The notes beneath the pieces are model-generated. The model saw nothing but the letters and a program-made list of their open reading frames with translations, was not told where the DNA came from and searched no databases. 5,601 bases of DNA from JBCBWG01 sp964579305 (GTDB lineage Bacteria > Pseudomonadota > Alphaproteobacteria > Rhizobiales > Hyphomicrobiaceae), in NCBI GenBank assembly GCA_964579305.1, contig CAZOGY010000171.1, positions 1-5,601 on the forward strand, in the 5' to 3' direction. The position numbers and the translations under genes were made by a program. Shown in pieces: positions 5,485-5,601 of this stretch (the stretch's first letter is position 1; each line of letters opens with the position of its first letter).

Positions 5485-5519
5485 CTAAAGCGAGGCGCAT
5501 TTCATGCGACATGCTTTAG
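5485..5519. repeat. 35-bp imperfect palindrome overlapping the stop codon of the edge gene
   Basis: CTAAAGCGAGGCGCAT (5485-5500) and ATGCGACATGCTTTAG (5504-5519) are 16-nt arms around a TTC loop. Thirteen positions pair normally, one is G-T and two are mismatches. The right arm contains the TAA stop (5518-5516) of the minus-strand gene. On that strand it could be a transcription end hairpin, but no T-tract follows. The right arm with its flank resembles 101-117 beside copy A (15 of 17 bases). Confidence 0.6.
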
Positions 5520-5601
5520 TCGTCGCTGTCGGCGTCCTCATCAGCGACGGCCTGCGCAACCGTGATAGATGTCGCGATCCGCGTTGCGTTGGCCGCGTCG
5601 A
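5516..5601 (-). CDS. C-terminal end of an unidentified protein (cut by the window edge)
   Basis: The last 27 codons of a minus-strand frame end in TAA at 5518-5516. The visible part includes NATRIATSITVAQAV and an acidic tail, ADEDADSDD. About three quarters of its codons end in G or C, which fits coding DNA here, and a palindrome lies at its 3' end as expected for a gene end. The fragment is too short to name a family. The acidic tail codons lie in sequence partly repeated at 132-144, so the tail may stem from repeat DNA. Another minus-strand frame is also open across this stretch, so the call is moderate. Confidence 0.45.
   Translation of the reverse strand, partial: DAANATRIATSITVAQAVADEDADSDD

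Noticed and set aside
1..5601. CRISPR array, tRNA, rRNA or riboswitch
   Set aside because: There are no regularly spaced direct repeats with unique spacers, and I recognised no tRNA or rRNA pattern and no known riboswitch core.

Overview
The window is GC-rich, densely coded chromosomal DNA. It most likely comes from an alphaproteobacterium, probably of the Rhizobiales/Hyphomicrobiales type. The ETF-ubiquinone oxidoreductase, the family-4-like uracil-DNA glycosylase with a tryptophan in the third Fe-S ligand position, and the MoaB-type protein all read like alphaproteobacterial versions, and the spacers carry small palindromic repeats of the kind common in that group. This assignment comes from recalled family patterns, not from a search.

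Layout from left to right. Positions 1-160 hold no gene: a terminator-like hairpin, a short inverted repeat, a 51-bp dispersed repeat (copy A) and some short repeats. A complete ETF-QO gene on the minus strand fills 161-1849. A 217-bp spacer separates it from a divergent plus-strand uracil-DNA glycosylase gene (2067-3008). A nitroreductase-family gene (3084-3929) follows 75 bp later and may be cotranscribed. After a 225-bp spacer comes an unrecognised plus-strand gene (4155-4628). A repeat-bearing spacer then leads to a MoaB/MogA-family molybdopterin gene (4797-5339). The last ~180 bp before the right-edge gene are almost entirely repeats: a hairpin with a T-tract, the inverted copy B of the 51-bp repeat, and a long imperfect palindrome. 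The palindrome runs into the stop codon of a minus-strand gene cut by the window edge.

The genes do not form one pathway. ETF-QO passes electrons from fatty-acid and amino-acid dehydrogenases to ubiquinone, the glycosylase repairs uracil in DNA, the nitroreductase is a flavin oxidoreductase of unknown substrate, and MoaB belongs to molybdenum-cofactor synthesis. I see no defence, mobile, secretion or biosynthetic cluster and no convincing undescribed system. The part most worth a second look is non-coding: at least four copies of a small hairpin with an invariant core (CGCAAAGCGG) and partly covarying arms, spread over two repeat families. One pair of copies lies in inverted orientation at the two ends of the window. 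Next in interest are the loss of two of the four Fe-S ligands in the glycosylase and the unidentified 157-residue protein.
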